Source of the DNA: an uncultured Muribaculaceae bacterium
Lineage (GTDB): Bacteria; Bacteroidota; Bacteroidia; Bacteroidales; Muribaculaceae
Reading direction: 5' to 3'
Assembly (NCBI GenBank): GCA_910586595.1
Contig: CAJUJB010000013.1
Coordinates: 1 to 63,931 of the forward strand
DNA: 63,931 nt
The translations under genes were made by a program, and so were the position numbers. Position 1 is the first letter of the stretch; every line of letters begins with the position of its first letter. A model generated the notes under the pieces. That model did not search any database. It was given only the letters and a program-made list of their open reading frames with translations, and had not been told where the DNA came from. Of the stretch, positions 36,197 through 45,130 are shown piece after piece.

Positions 36197-36460
36197 TTAA
36201 GCCTCTGCTACGGGAAGTACGTTGATGAACTTGCGACCGTTGCGACCTTCGGTGAACTGTACAGTACCGCTCACGAGGGCATAGAGGGTGTGGTCCTTAC
36301 CGATACCTACGTTGAGGCCGGGATGATGGACGGTGCCACGCTGACGCTTGAGAATGTTGCCTGCTTTAGCGAACTGACCGCCAAAGATTTTTACACCGAG
36401 TCGTTTGCTTTCTGACTCACGGCCGTTCTTAGAACTACCGACGCCTTTTTTATGTGCCAT
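36197..36460 (-). CDS. rpmA: 50S ribosomal protein L27
   Basis: An 87-residue basic protein starting MAHKKGVGSSKNGRESESKR. It continues through LGVKIFGGQFAKAGNIL and RQRGTVHHPG, the classic L27 sequence. L27's N-terminus reaches the peptidyl-transferase centre. There is no N-terminal extension needing cleavage, unlike in Firmicutes. It follows rplU by 38 nt in the usual L21-L27 order. Confidence 0.98.
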   Translation of the reverse strand: MAHKKGVGSSKNGRESESKRLGVKIFGGQFAKAGNILKRQRGTVHHPGLNVGIGKDHTLYALVSGTVQFTEGRNGRKFINVLPVAEA

Positions 36461-36498
36461 AGTGTGTTCTTGTAATTTTTAGGAGTGAGACAGGTTGA

Positions 36499-36819
36499 TT
36501 AAGCGAGGATGTCTTTAATGACAACTTTTGTGAAGTACTGACGGTGACCGTTTTTACGACGATAGCCTTTGCGGCGTTTCTTCTTGAAAACGATTACTTT
36601 GTCGCCTTTAACGAGGCTCTTTTCTACTTCGCAGACTACCTTTGCACCATCAACGGTGGGAGCGCCTACTTTTACGTCGCCGTCTACGTCGGCGAGAAGA
36701 ACGCGGTCAAATTCGACAGTGTCGCCTTCTTTCACATTTTCGCCCAGGAAGTGTACATAGAGAAATTTATCTTTCTCTGCCTTGAACTGCTGGCCCTGGA
36801 TTTCTACGATTACGTACAT
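36499..36819 (-). CDS. rplU: 50S ribosomal protein L21
   Basis: A 106-residue protein beginning MYVIVEIQGQQFKAEKDKFL, with the conserved GAPTVDGAKVV and the basic end KRRKGYRRKNGHRQYFTKV. This is full-length L21, a 23S rRNA-binding protein of the large subunit. It is first in the two-gene ribosomal operon, with a well-spaced promoter upstream at 36914-36945. Confidence 0.98.
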   Translation of the reverse strand: MYVIVEIQGQQFKAEKDKFLYVHFLGENVKEGDTVEFDRVLLADVDGDVKVGAPTVDGAKVVCEVEKSLVKGDKVIVFKKKRRKGYRRKNGHRQYFTKVVIKDILA

Positions 36820-36913
36820 TTAATCTTATAGAATTAAAGTTAAACCGCTGAGGCGAAGAGCATTATTCTTTCAAGCCCTTACTTCACAATGCCTATTGCG
36901 GAAAATCAGCGCA

Positions 36914-36945
36914 CAAAATTACAAAAATTCTTCTGCAAAACCAAA
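36914..36945 (-). promoter_or_regulatory. Complete -33/-7 promoter of rplU-rpmA
   Basis: On the minus strand TTTG (36942-36945) and TAATTTTG (36914-36921) are separated by 20 bp, an ideal Bacteroidetes housekeeping promoter. The leader to the ATG at 36819 is about 90 nt and could hold autoregulatory structure, as ribosomal leaders often do. Confidence 0.75.
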
Positions 36946-37030
36946 TATAAACAAGAGTTTTATTTGATTTCGCTCAGATTTACTCAATTACCCATAATAA
37001 TCATACTGACGCGCGGACTAAGATCAGGCA

Positions 37031-37060
37031 CCTTGGTTTAAACAACCGAGGCGGCTTTTT
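37031..37060 (+). terminator. Plus-strand hairpin with T-tract and no plus-strand gene upstream
   Basis: CCTTGGTT (37031-37038) pairs with AACCGAGG (37044-37051) with one G-T pair, followed by CGGC and TTTTT (37056-37060). It has terminator form on the plus strand, yet the only gene upstream (rplU) is on the other strand. It may end a small unannotated RNA or antisense transcript from 36922-37030. Confidence 0.45.
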
Positions 37061-37086
37061 AGAAAATTTATAATATTGATTACGAT

Positions 37087-37105
37087 TTAGTTAACACTTA
37101 GTTAA
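37087..37105 (+). repeat. Tandem TTAGTTAA direct repeat (possible operator)
   Basis: TTAGTTAA at 37087-37094 and 37098-37105 repeat at an 11-bp period, one helical turn, about 100 nt upstream of the Spy/CpxP-like gene. This layout is typical of response-regulator sites, so stress control of that gene is plausible. No TAnnTTTG element is visible between it and the gene. Confidence 0.4.
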
Positions 37106-37201
37106 ACCCAATTTCGATTTTAAACGTTTTATCCACTGCACCGTCAAAGATGCAAACAGAACGAAAAACAGAAAGAAATAACAACTAAAACTGAACGTAT
37201 T

Positions 37202-37759
37202 ATGAAAAAGAAAATTTTAGGTATTGCTCTCCTTGCAGTTTCACTCGTAAGCCTCCCCTCTCTCGCCCAGCAGCCCCAGACCTGCAATAGCGGAAGTTGC
37301 TCAACCTCATCTTCAAGCTGTACTCCCGCAACCCAGTGTAACAAACAAGCCCGCCCTAAAGCTGTCGACCCATTCGCAGGTCTCAACCTCAACGATTCCC
37401 AGAAAGCCCAGCTCAAAGCTCTCGGCGAGAAAAACAGAGATACCCGTTGTGAACAAGGTAAGGCAATCAAGGCTCAGCGCGCCCAGTGCGATTCCACCGC
37501 ACGCGCCGACCGCAAGGCTATCAAGAAACAATACCTCAACGACGTCAAAGCCATCGTAGGCCCGGAACAGTACGTTATTTTCCTTGAGAACTTCTATGTA
37601 AACGGAGGCGACCGCGCTCCGCAGGCGCTCAAGCAGCAAATGAAAGGTAATAACAAATTCCAGGCCCAGCGCAACAAAAACGGCAAGAAACAGAACGGCA
37701 AAGCCAACACTAACTGCCGCGTTCGCCCCAACGCTGATGCGCAAGCCCAGAACAACTGA
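37202..37759 (+). CDS. Cys-rich Spy/CpxP-like periplasmic protein
   Basis: A 185-residue exported protein (signal peptide cleaved near SLAQ, residue 23). The helical core at about 60-135 (LNLNDSQKAQLKALGEKNRD, KKQYLNDVKAIVGPEQYVIF) resembles the LTxxQ proteins Spy and CpxP, which act as periplasmic chaperones and stress sensors. Unusually it carries seven cysteines, four of them in a Ser/Thr-rich linker (28, 33, 40, 46), and a basic, Asn/Gln-rich C-terminal tail. It might bind metals or form disulfides. It is a single-gene unit ended by a strong terminator. Confidence 0.72.
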   Translation: MKKKILGIALLAVSLVSLPSLAQQPQTCNSGSCSTSSSSCTPATQCNKQARPKAVDPFAGLNLNDSQKAQLKALGEKNRDTRCEQGKAIKAQRAQCDSTARADRKAIKKQYLNDVKAIVGPEQYVIFLENFYVNGGDRAPQALKQQMKGNNKFQAQRNKNGKKQNGKANTNCRVRPNADAQAQNN

Positions 37760-37793
37760 TTATTCTCATACAAGTTTTTAGTACTTGACTAAA

Positions 37794-37831
37794 GATTCAT
37801 GGCGATTGAGTTCGCCATGAATCTTTTTTTT
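37794..37831 (+). terminator. Strong terminator after the Spy/CpxP-like gene
   Basis: A perfect 12-bp stem (37794-37805 with 37812-37823) with a 6-nt loop is followed by eight T (37824-37831). Confidence 0.93.
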
Positions 37832-37849
37832 GCATCTACATGCCAAAAA

Positions 37850-37881
37850 TTTGCCATATCCCCAAAAAGTATATATCTTTG
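37850..37881 (+). promoter_or_regulatory. Complete -33/-7 promoter of the large secreted protein gene
   Basis: TTTG at 37850-37853 and TATCTTTG at 37874-37881 are 20 bp apart. The leader to the ATG at 37926 is about 40 nt. Confidence 0.72.
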
Positions 37882-37925
37882 CCCGTATCATTTCCAGTGC
37901 ATACCAACAAAACAAATAATACATT

Positions 37926-40364
37926 ATGCAAAAACTCTATTCTCTACTTCTTCTTGGAGCTGTGACTTTAGCTGCAGATGCAGCTGTTCCGTTCGCGAAG
38001 GGTCTCACTCCGCCTCGTCCGCGCACAGATATCCGTCAAGCTCCACAGTCGTCGGTACTAGTTGATGAGGATTTCTCAAAATTCTCAGAAGGCACCGAGT
38101 CAGCTCCCGGTGAAGAAATTTCCACAGTCAACGGCTACAATATACCAGACTCGCTGACCGCTCAGCCCGGTTGGCGTGGAGGTGGCCTTCATCCTGCTGG
38201 TGGAGCCGTTGCCATCACTCCCTTCGTCGACGAATATGACGAAACATGCAATGGCTTTATCTCAACCCCTGCGTTCTACATGGGCGGCACCACAACCCTA
38301 ACATTCCGGGCTAAATGTTACAACGCCACAACCGGCAATCTTTGGACTGTGCTCTGCGACGACTACTATGGTCCAGGCGAAGACCAAGCCGACTTTGCGC
38401 TTACGCAAGATTGGCAAGAATATACACTGGTTGCGCGCAATGGCTCCTTCGATGACCCCAGCTATTTCCAGTTTAAGCCTGAATACTGCGATGCGATTAT
38501 CGACGATATACGCATCGAATTCGTTCGCGACCGTCTGCCGGCCCCCTATGCAATGCCCGCCATCAACAATTCCACCACAGAATTTACCGCACGGTGGGAA
38601 GATGCAGGCACCCCGTCCTACCGCCTAAACGTATATCGTATCGATCCTCCTGAAAACTTCGTAGAAGGCACTATCGAAGAAAATTTCGACGGAATTGCCG
38701 TCAATGAGGATGGCTCTTCCATCAATGCCTCACAACCATGTTACCCGGAAGGCTGGACAATCAAGCTAACCGACGGGGCGGCTGGAGAGGTGTCAACCGT
38801 AAATGGTAATTTCAATTCTGCCCCTCTTTCGCTGATTCTCGACTCAGAGACTGACTCTATCACCAGTCCTGTCACCCCGGAGCCCATGGACGCCTTCTCT
38901 TTCTGGGTAAAACCATCGGCCATGCAAGACGATCCGGCAATAACTTCTCTCCTCCGCATTGACATCTATCATTCCACTCTCGGCTATTGGGAAACCATCG
39001 CCCACCTTCCTTATTATTGGATGGAAGAAGACGGAATAAGATATGAAGTAGATGCCGAAGCTCTCCGCAACGATGCCACCCAAGTGCGTCTGAGTGTGAT
39101 CCAGTTCGGCGAAGTCTACTTCTTCATCGATGACTTCAAAATTGAATACAGCAGCAAAGGCCACACCAACTTCTTCATCAAGGATGCTGCAGTAACTGGC
39201 ACTGAATATACCGTAAGTGACATTGACCCCACACTCGAGCATTTCTATTATGTTCAGTCGGTCGACGGAGACATTGTATCCGACCCCAGCTCGACCATCT
39301 GGGTTGATGGCCTCACAGGGCTATCCGTAACCATAGGAGAAACCACCGATGTCAACGCCTCCGGATTCACCGCCAATTGGGAACCGCTCGGGCATGCCAC
39401 ATCATATCGTCTCGACTCGTATAAAATCGTGTCAGCTAAATCTGACATGACTGATGTAACCGTCCTTGAAGAATCTTTCGACGCAATCAACGAGGGTACA
39501 CTACAATATCCCGGATCCAGCTGGATATCTCCGTTTGACTTCGGAGCCAAAGGATGGGCTTCTACCGGATGGTCTGCTACAAATGCAGCCTGGATCGATG
39601 GTATGGCCGGCACAATGGGCATCACATGGTATGGCGCAGCCGGTCTGGTATATTCGCCTTACCTTAACCTCAGCGCCAACGGCAATCAAGGTTTTGACGT
39701 TGAAGCAACCGTTGTGACCACTGTTGATAATTTTGAGCTCGAGGGCGAGACTGAAGAAGAAGGAGTATTTGTAATGGTGCTCAATTCAGTTGACGATTCT
39801 TACGCAACTACCTCGGGTTATATTGCCACCCCCAAAGCAGGCTCCACCACAGCCCGAGTAAATGTTCCGAATCCTGAGGGAGCTGACTTAAGCCATGTGA
39901 TCGTTGCATTCATGAACAAGAGCGGAACAATGTTCTTTGTCGACAATGTAAAGATTATTCAGAATCTTAAAGCTGGCGAGACGCTCACCGCACCGCTCGG
40001 AATGGCCAACACCACCGAAACCTCATACACGTTCACAGACCTCGACAGCACCTGTGACCACGGTTTCAGTGTAACCGCATCGGCCACACATGCGTATGAG
40101 ACTTATGTCTCCAACCCATCCGACATTGAAATTGTGACCAACTCAACCGTCGGCGTGGAAAATGTACTCGAAACATCAACCCCGGTTGTGCGCAGCACCG
40201 ACGGTATGGTTGAAGTAATATGTTCAGAAGGAACTCCGGTTGCCATCTACACCTTGTCGGGTGTGTGCGCCGCCTCCTGGACCGGAGCCGGCAACCAGAT
40301 TCTCGCTCCAGGCCTCTACATTGTTAAGGCCGGCGGAAACTCGATCAAAGTTGTCGTGAAGTAA
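37926..40364 (+). CDS. Large secreted protein with repeated jellyroll and fibronectin-III-like domains and C-terminal sorting-type domain
   Basis: An 812-residue protein with a signal peptide (MQKLYSLLLLGAVTLAADAA). It contains three related jellyroll ('choice-of-anchor J'-like) segments, each opening with a DEDFSKF / EENFDGI / EESFDAI motif and ending in FFIDDFKIEY / FFVDNVKII strings. Fibronectin-III-like stretches (TEFTARWEDAGTPSYRLNVY, GFTANWEPLGHATSYRLDSY) are interspersed. The C-terminus (VAIYTLSGVC... APGLYIVKAGGNSIKVVVK) matches the type A sorting domain used by Bacteroidetes secretion systems. It is probably surface-exposed or secreted, perhaps an adhesin or glycan-binding protein. 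No catalytic motif is seen. Confidence 0.82.
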   Translation: MQKLYSLLLLGAVTLAADAAVPFAKGLTPPRPRTDIRQAPQSSVLVDEDFSKFSEGTESAPGEEISTVNGYNIPDSLTAQPGWRGGGLHPAGGAVAITPFVDEYDETCNGFISTPAFYMGGTTTLTFRAKCYNATTGNLWTVLCDDYYGPGEDQADFALTQDWQEYTLVARNGSFDDPSYFQFKPEYCDAIIDDIRIEFVRDRLPAPYAMPAINNSTTEFTARWEDAGTPSYRLNVYRIDPPENFVEGTIEENFDGIAVNEDGSSINASQPCYPEGWTIKLTDGAAGEVSTVNGNFNSAPLSLILDSETDSITSPVTPEPMDAFSFWVKPSAMQDDPAITSLLRIDIYHSTLGYWETIAHLPYYWMEEDGIRYEVDAEALRNDATQVRLSVIQFGEVYFFIDDFKIEYSSKGHTNFFIKDAAVTGTEYTVSDIDPTLEHFYYVQSVDGDIVSDPSSTIWVDGLTGLSVTIGETTDVNASGFTANWEPLGHATSYRLDSYKIVSAKSDMTDVTVLEESFDAINEGTLQYPGSSWISPFDFGAKGWASTGWSATNAAWIDGMAGTMGITWYGAAGLVYSPYLNLSANGNQGFDVEATVVTTVDNFELEGETEEEGVFVMVLNSVDDSYATTSGYIATPKAGSTTARVNVPNPEGADLSHVIVAFMNKSGTMFFVDNVKIIQNLKAGETLTAPLGMANTTETSYTFTDLDSTCDHGFSVTASATHAYETYVSNPSDIEIVTNSTVGVENVLETSTPVVRSTDGMVEVICSEGTPVAIYTLSGVCAASWTGAGNQILAPGLYIVKAGGNSIKVVVK

Positions 40365-40384
40365 GCCCACCATAGCACATATAT

Positions 40385-40434
40385 AATGCCCCGGAAGGTG
40401 ACCGTTGCAGGTCTACTCCTCCGGGGCATTTTTT
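40385..40434 (+). terminator. Terminator after the large secreted protein
   Basis: An 11-bp perfect stem (40385-40395 with 40420-40430) ends in a T-run through 40434, 20 nt after the stop codon. The 24-nt loop contains no clear extra pairing. Confidence 0.9.
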
Positions 40435-40448
40435 ATCAAGCCAATTTA

Positions 40449-41483
40449 TCAATCTTTCTTTAGGGAGGCCAACTCAACATGCATAGTTGACCGTGCTGTG
40501 GAGGCAACAACTCCGGCACCTGAAGACACGTTACTTACCGGGAAAACGGGATTTCCCAAAACACCGAGCGACGCATTCGCACCTTCATCGTCCATCCACA
40601 CAGACATCAGGTAGTCGTAGTAACTCCGCGATATACTGTAAAGAGTGAGGTTGACGCCGTAATGCTCCAATTCCATGTCGACATCACGCGTGGTTGTTGT
40701 CACCATCACGCGCTCGATTGGAATATGCAAAGCATACTCTTTACCGGAAATCTGCCTGTCGGTAAAGAATGAATAGTTGTAAGTCGCACCATCGAGCACC
40801 CAATCGAGCACAGTCATATGTTCCGAAAAAAGAGGCTCTCGCGAGTAATCGATAAAAGGCGTATAAATAACTCCAACCAAACCATCGTCGTCCACACGCA
40901 CCGGATCATCGAATGCCACTTCAAACATATAATAATTTGTTTCAGCAGCCGGATCAGTGAAATACACCAAAGAATTTAAATCGAAGTTATATTCAAGTTC
41001 GTCGTTCCAGTCAGTCCACTCAAAGTAATTCGACAGAGTCATCTCCACACGATTTATATCAACCGCATGCGGCACCGTCACTTCAGCGTCGGCGCGCCCG
41101 TAGGCCTCACACTCGGCTTCGATACGGATATTATCTCCCTCGCGCGGTATATAAGCACCATAATATCCAGCAATAATGATAGGCTCGCCATAACGGTCGA
41201 TACTGTCAGTTTCTTCATATTTGAGGTTCTCTGCATACTCACCATTGACATATAGGCGCACCTGGGCATCCCTGACATTCACATCTGTAATCTTATCCGA
41301 TTCTGTCCAAGCCCACGTATGAGTCACATCTACTTTCAAAGTCTCGCCGGGGTGAATCAGGGCATTGACGCACAACACACTCGGCTGCTCAATACCCGGG
41401 TCGAATTCCTCGAAGCACCCGGTAAACAACAAGCTCAGCACACAGCTAAAAGCTGCTGCAATATATTTTTTCAGAATTTCCAT
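40449..41483 (-). CDS. DUF4249 lipoprotein, partner of the upstream TonB receptor
   Basis: A 344-residue lipoprotein (lipobox FTGC, Cys near residue 23). The beta-sandwich start (SVLCVNALIHPGETLKVDVTHTWAW) is characteristic of the DUF4249 family. These proteins are almost always encoded next to an STN/TonB receptor, and are thought to be its surface-exposed substrate-binding partner, much as SusD is for SusC. Here the gene overlaps the receptor's 3' end by 13 nt. The substrate is unknown. Confidence 0.85.
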   Translation of the reverse strand: MEILKKYIAAAFSCVLSLLFTGCFEEFDPGIEQPSVLCVNALIHPGETLKVDVTHTWAWTESDKITDVNVRDAQVRLYVNGEYAENLKYEETDSIDRYGEPIIIAGYYGAYIPREGDNIRIEAECEAYGRADAEVTVPHAVDINRVEMTLSNYFEWTDWNDELEYNFDLNSLVYFTDPAAETNYYMFEVAFDDPVRVDDDGLVGVIYTPFIDYSREPLFSEHMTVLDWVLDGATYNYSFFTDRQISGKEYALHIPIERVMVTTTTRDVDMELEHYGVNLTLYSISRSYYDYLMSVWMDDEGANASLGVLGNPVFPVSNVSSGAGVVASTARSTMHVELASLKKD

Positions 41484-44062
41484 GTATACGAAATTGAAGG
41501 GATTATCGGCAAAAATTTAACTTTTCTATATACAGGTCGATAGTCAGTATATTTCTCACTATGGGCTTTCTCCACTAAAATAGTATTCATATGGCAATAA
41601 GCATTATACACACTGAATGTCCAATACCCGCGCCGTGTATTCCGCTGAGCGCTTAGGTCAAGTCTATGGAAAAATGGCATCCGGAAGTTGTTGACCTCTG
41701 CCGGAAGATTCATTACTCCATGCCACTGGGTCAAACCCGGATCGGCCCAGCACTGTGTGGAGAGTGTCATGCGGTTGCCGCTCATACCAGTCCATGCCGC
41801 CGAGACCGACCACTTGGAATTGATCTTCCAGTTGACAAGCACATTTATCTTATGCCGGTTGTCAAAGCGTGCCGGGAACGGCCGTCCTCCGTTTTTGGCG
41901 TCGAACTGCCGATCAGCCCAAAGCAAGGAGTATGCAACATGGCCCGTCAGGGCTCCGAGGTCTTTAGATACTTTGAAATCTATGCCTTTCGCCCAGCCCT
42001 TTCCGGCCACCAGCCTGGCCTCGAGTCCATCTTCGGGAGCTACAAGATAGTAATTATCCGCATAGTCAAGCAGATTATGCATCCGCTTGTAATATGCCTC
42101 CAAGGAGAACGTAAAAATCCGACCAGGAGAGAAATAGGCCCCTACCGACACCTTGTCGGCCGTCTGTGCTTTTTGGTCAGCCATGATAGGCACCCATTGG
42201 TCTACGGGAAGAGAGATGGAGCTCTGCTGCAATTGATGCACATACTGTACCGTGCGAGAATAACCAGCCTTGAGAGCCCAATCTTCCGACGGCTTCCATC
42301 GTACGGCCAAACGAGGTGATGCATTGAAGTGTGTGTGACCGCCGATATTGAAGAGCGACAGATGAGCACCATAATTAATCCTTACAGAGGATAGATTCCA
42401 GTCATCAGACACATAAGCATTCGCCTCATTGGCATGATAATTAGCTTCCATTCCGTGAGCTTCACCTATCGCTGTCTCTGATATAAGAGTATGCGACGTG
42501 CGCATAGGCATAAAATTATGATAGGTATATGAGGCTCCGAAATTGATCTTATGAGCGCTGTGCGGGTGGTAATCAAAGTCTGCCCGGAATATTGCATCGC
42601 TTATTTTGTTGTCGCTGTTTACCTTATCGATTGTAAACTGTGTTATTTCGCCGCCAACTTTTGTGCCAAGTTCGTCGCTATGCCGCAAGCGTGAGCGATA
42701 TTGCGAGAATGCTCCGGTAAACTCACCGAAGAGGCGCCCGGAGAAGACATAATTCCATCCGGCCGAAGCAACCAGATTACCCCAGCGCATATTATTATAC
42801 ATCTCTTCATAATCGCCGTCTGGCCGATTTTTATCCCAGGTCTCCTTCACCCTCAGATAGTCCTCGCCATAGTAGGCCATCACATATGCCGTGCTGCGCT
42901 TGTTGAAACGGTGAGTGATTTTGGCATTGACATCTGTGAAGGCGTAACCAACACTATTTTTCTCGTTGGCAGACGAGGCATTATATATCGCGAACCCAGA
43001 TAGAGTCAGCAAGTCAAACCACGAGCGCCTTATAGCAAAGGAATACGATGTGCGGTCTTTAACAATAGGCCCGTCGATATTGAATGCACCTGAAGTCAGC
43101 CCCAGCTTCACCGCACCATGGTGTTCCTTCAAGGAGCCGTCTTTAGTATTGACATCCATGTATGATGACAATCGTCCGTCGTACTTCGCGGGAAAGGAAG
43201 ACTTATAGAAATCGACATTGCGCAGAGCCTCGCTGTTGAAGGCTGAAAACAGACCGCCTAAGTGGTTAACCTGATAAAGAGGAATATTGTCGAGCATGTA
43301 CATATTCTCATCATTATTTCCTCCATGCACATACATTCCCGCCATGCCTTCTATGCCCGCAGAAACGCCTGGCTCAAGTTGCAGAGTTTTAATCACATCA
43401 CTCTCCCCAAATAATGTAGGTGTCGAGAGAATCGCGCTCCGGCTTACCTTATGGGTTCCTATAGCCGCCGACTCTGTGGAGGAGATATGATTAGTACTAC
43501 CGATCACCTCTATGCCTTGAAGCATCTCAGGAGCCTCGGCGAGATTGAAATCGTGTCTGACAGATCCAACTACCCCCAAAGTTGAAGTATTTGAGCTGAA
43601 GCCAGGGAACGATGCTGAAATTTGTATCGCCTCTTCCCTCGGAACGGTGAGTGAATAATAACCCATGGAATTGGCTACCGTAGCCGTCTTGGTGCCAGGA
43701 ACTGTCACCAGCGCCCCGGCCAAAGCCTCGCCCGAACCGGCTTCCCTCACGAATCCACTAACAGTAATATATTCAGGCTGCAGTGCACGCTTGACACGGT
43801 AAAGCATGATGTTGTCTCCTTTTATCCGATAGCTTACATCAGTACCTTCAAAAATCGCATCCAAGGTCTGGGCAAGATTCTTCCCATTGAGGTCAGCCTT
43901 GACTTTCAGACCCTTGAGTAAATCCGCCTGATAAATAAAATGCTTGCCGCAGCTGCGGGCAATTTCCTCAAATACCTCCTCAGCACTCTTGTATGTTTGT
44001 CCACAGACAGACATAAAACTTATCATTAGCGTGGCCGCGGCAGTCACATATCGAGTCTTCAT
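41471..44062 (-). CDS. TonB-dependent receptor with N-terminal STN domain
   Basis: An 863-residue outer-membrane protein. A signal peptide is followed by an STN domain (about 24-92, AEEVFEEIARSCGKHFIYQA), a CarboxypepD_reg domain (97-180, GSGEALAGALVTVPGT), a plug (about 195-320 with YVHGGNNDENMYMLDNIPLY) and a barrel closing with FLPIIPSISYTWKF (aromatic last residue). It takes up an unknown ligand using the TonB system. The STN domain makes it the signal input for the anti-sigma factor encoded upstream (4-nt ATGA overlap). Confidence 0.94.
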   Translation of the reverse strand: MKTRYVTAAATLMISFMSVCGQTYKSAEEVFEEIARSCGKHFIYQADLLKGLKVKADLNGKNLAQTLDAIFEGTDVSYRIKGDNIMLYRVKRALQPEYITVSGFVREAGSGEALAGALVTVPGTKTATVANSMGYYSLTVPREEAIQISASFPGFSSNTSTLGVVGSVRHDFNLAEAPEMLQGIEVIGSTNHISSTESAAIGTHKVSRSAILSTPTLFGESDVIKTLQLEPGVSAGIEGMAGMYVHGGNNDENMYMLDNIPLYQVNHLGGLFSAFNSEALRNVDFYKSSFPAKYDGRLSSYMDVNTKDGSLKEHHGAVKLGLTSGAFNIDGPIVKDRTSYSFAIRRSWFDLLTLSGFAIYNASSANEKNSVGYAFTDVNAKITHRFNKRSTAYVMAYYGEDYLRVKETWDKNRPDGDYEEMYNNMRWGNLVASAGWNYVFSGRLFGEFTGAFSQYRSRLRHSDELGTKVGGEITQFTIDKVNSDNKISDAIFRADFDYHPHSAHKINFGASYTYHNFMPMRTSHTLISETAIGEAHGMEANYHANEANAYVSDDWNLSSVRINYGAHLSLFNIGGHTHFNASPRLAVRWKPSEDWALKAGYSRTVQYVHQLQQSSISLPVDQWVPIMADQKAQTADKVSVGAYFSPGRIFTFSLEAYYKRMHNLLDYADNYYLVAPEDGLEARLVAGKGWAKGIDFKVSKDLGALTGHVAYSLLWADRQFDAKNGGRPFPARFDNRHKINVLVNWKINSKWSVSAAWTGMSGNRMTLSTQCWADPGLTQWHGVMNLPAEVNNFRMPFFHRLDLSAQRNTRRGYWTFSVYNAYCHMNTILVEKAHSEKYTDYRPVYRKVKFLPIIPSISYTWKF

Positions 44063-44514
44063 TTCTCTTCTTCTATCTTAAGATCTGTGCCAAGCACACT
44101 GTTGATCATGTCTACAATCTCCGTGGCAGTACCTTCATAGCTCAGAGTGAGTCGATACTCCTCAGCCGGCATGCCAGCAATCTTTACGCCATACGTTTTT
44201 TCAATCTGTGCGACGACCTCATGCAAATCAGCATTATTAAATTCGATCAGGCGAGTCTCGGCCATCTCTTCCATACGCGACTCCTCCACGCATTCGGGCT
44301 GAGCGACTGGTGAGGCCGTCGGCTGATGTACGACGGTATACCATGTAATTGCGGAGGCTGCTAACACACATCCGATGAAGGCTGCCGCGGCTGCCTTTTT
44401 CCTTGTAAAGAACATAGGCTTTACTACACCCAACGTCCTTGCATCGGGCACAAAAGCTCCGGGGCGATAATGCCTCACAACAAAACGTAGCGATTGATTG
44501 AATTTATCTGTCAT
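44059..44514 (-). CDS. Short FecR-like anti-sigma factor with STN/DUF4974-type end
   Basis: A 151-residue protein. A cytoplasmic N-terminus (1-36) and one transmembrane helix at about 38-62 (KKAAAAAFIGCVLAASAITWY) precede a periplasmic linker. The C-terminal STN/DUF4974-like domain (about 88-150) has ADLHEVVAQIEKTYGVKI. As in the anti-sigma at 646-1296, there is no full FecR domain. It follows the sigma gene by 67 nt and overlaps the receptor gene by 4 nt. It should sequester the ECF factor until contacted by the receptor's STN domain. Confidence 0.78.
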   Translation of the reverse strand: MTDKFNQSLRFVVRHYRPGAFVPDARTLGVVKPMFFTRKKAAAAAFIGCVLAASAITWYTVVHQPTASPVAQPECVEESRMEEMAETRLIEFNNADLHEVVAQIEKTYGVKIAGMPAEEYRLTLSYEGTATEIVDMINSVLGTDLKIEEEK

Positions 44515-44581
44515 AGCTTTAAGATGGTTTGCCTATAAGACATCCATCTAAGCCAATCCCCCTATCCGATCATAAAAAAAA

Positions 44582-45091
44582 TTACAGGAATGGAAGAAAA
44601 AATATTTTACCATGACTGAGACGGCTGTCACCGCGCAGCCTCGAAAAAGCCTTGGTCATCTGATTTTCAACCGTTTTGACAGAAATTCCCAATTCCTCAG
44701 CAATCTCGGCATTAGAGTACCCGTCGCGCTTGCTCATCAGAAATATCTCGCGGCACTTCTGAGGTAGACTATCGATGGCCTGCCATAAAGCGGCATCGCG
44801 CTCAGAGGTGTCTATGTCGTCCTCACTTACCTCCCTATCGATAAACTCCTCTATATTGGAGATACGGGCGTCAGCTTTCATCAGAGCAAGCGCACCATTA
44901 TGTACCGCCCGATACATATACGCCTTCATTGATGATATTTCGCCGCCTTCCGATATTTTTTCCCATGCAGCCGCAAATGCAGTCTGCACCACATCCTGCG
45001 CAGTATCGACATCGCCGGTAATACGCAAGGCATACATGCCGAGGGGCAGGTATAATTCCTTGTAATATCGAAGAAAGGTGCTTGCATCCAT
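44582..45091 (-). CDS. ECF-type RNA polymerase sigma factor
   Basis: A 169-residue ECF factor from the ATG at 45091; a TTG that could start translation at 45103 is part of the promoter. Region 2 is at about 6-70 (DVDTAQDVVQTAFAAAWEKI), and region 4 is at about 110-160 (LPQKCREIFLMSKRDGYSNA, IAEELGISVKTVENQMTKAF). It leads the four-gene minus operon of sigma, anti-sigma, TonB receptor and DUF4249 lipoprotein. Confidence 0.92.
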   Translation of the reverse strand: MDASTFLRYYKELYLPLGMYALRITGDVDTAQDVVQTAFAAAWEKISEGGEISSMKAYMYRAVHNGALALMKADARISNIEEFIDREVSEDDIDTSERDAALWQAIDSLPQKCREIFLMSKRDGYSNAEIAEELGISVKTVENQMTKAFSRLRGDSRLSHGKIFFLPFL

Positions 45092-45100
45092 AAGATGCTG

Positions 45101-45130
45101 CAAAATTACGACATATCTTTTATTCGCAAA
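45101..45130 (-). promoter_or_regulatory. Promoter of the second ECF operon, abutting the start codon
   Basis: On the minus strand TAATTTTG (45101-45108) lies 9 nt before the ATG at 45091. A TTTG lies at 45127-45130 (18-bp spacer). The 5' leader would be only a few nucleotides. Confidence 0.55.

Noticed and set aside
41666..42319. 217-codon plus-strand frame inside the TonB receptor gene
   Set aside because: Antisense shadow of a well-supported receptor; composition is unusual (Pro, Arg, Cys rich) and there is no promoter.
40449..44062. SusC/SusD polysaccharide locus
   Set aside because: The lipoprotein is DUF4249 type rather than SusD, and no glycoside hydrolase is next to the pair.
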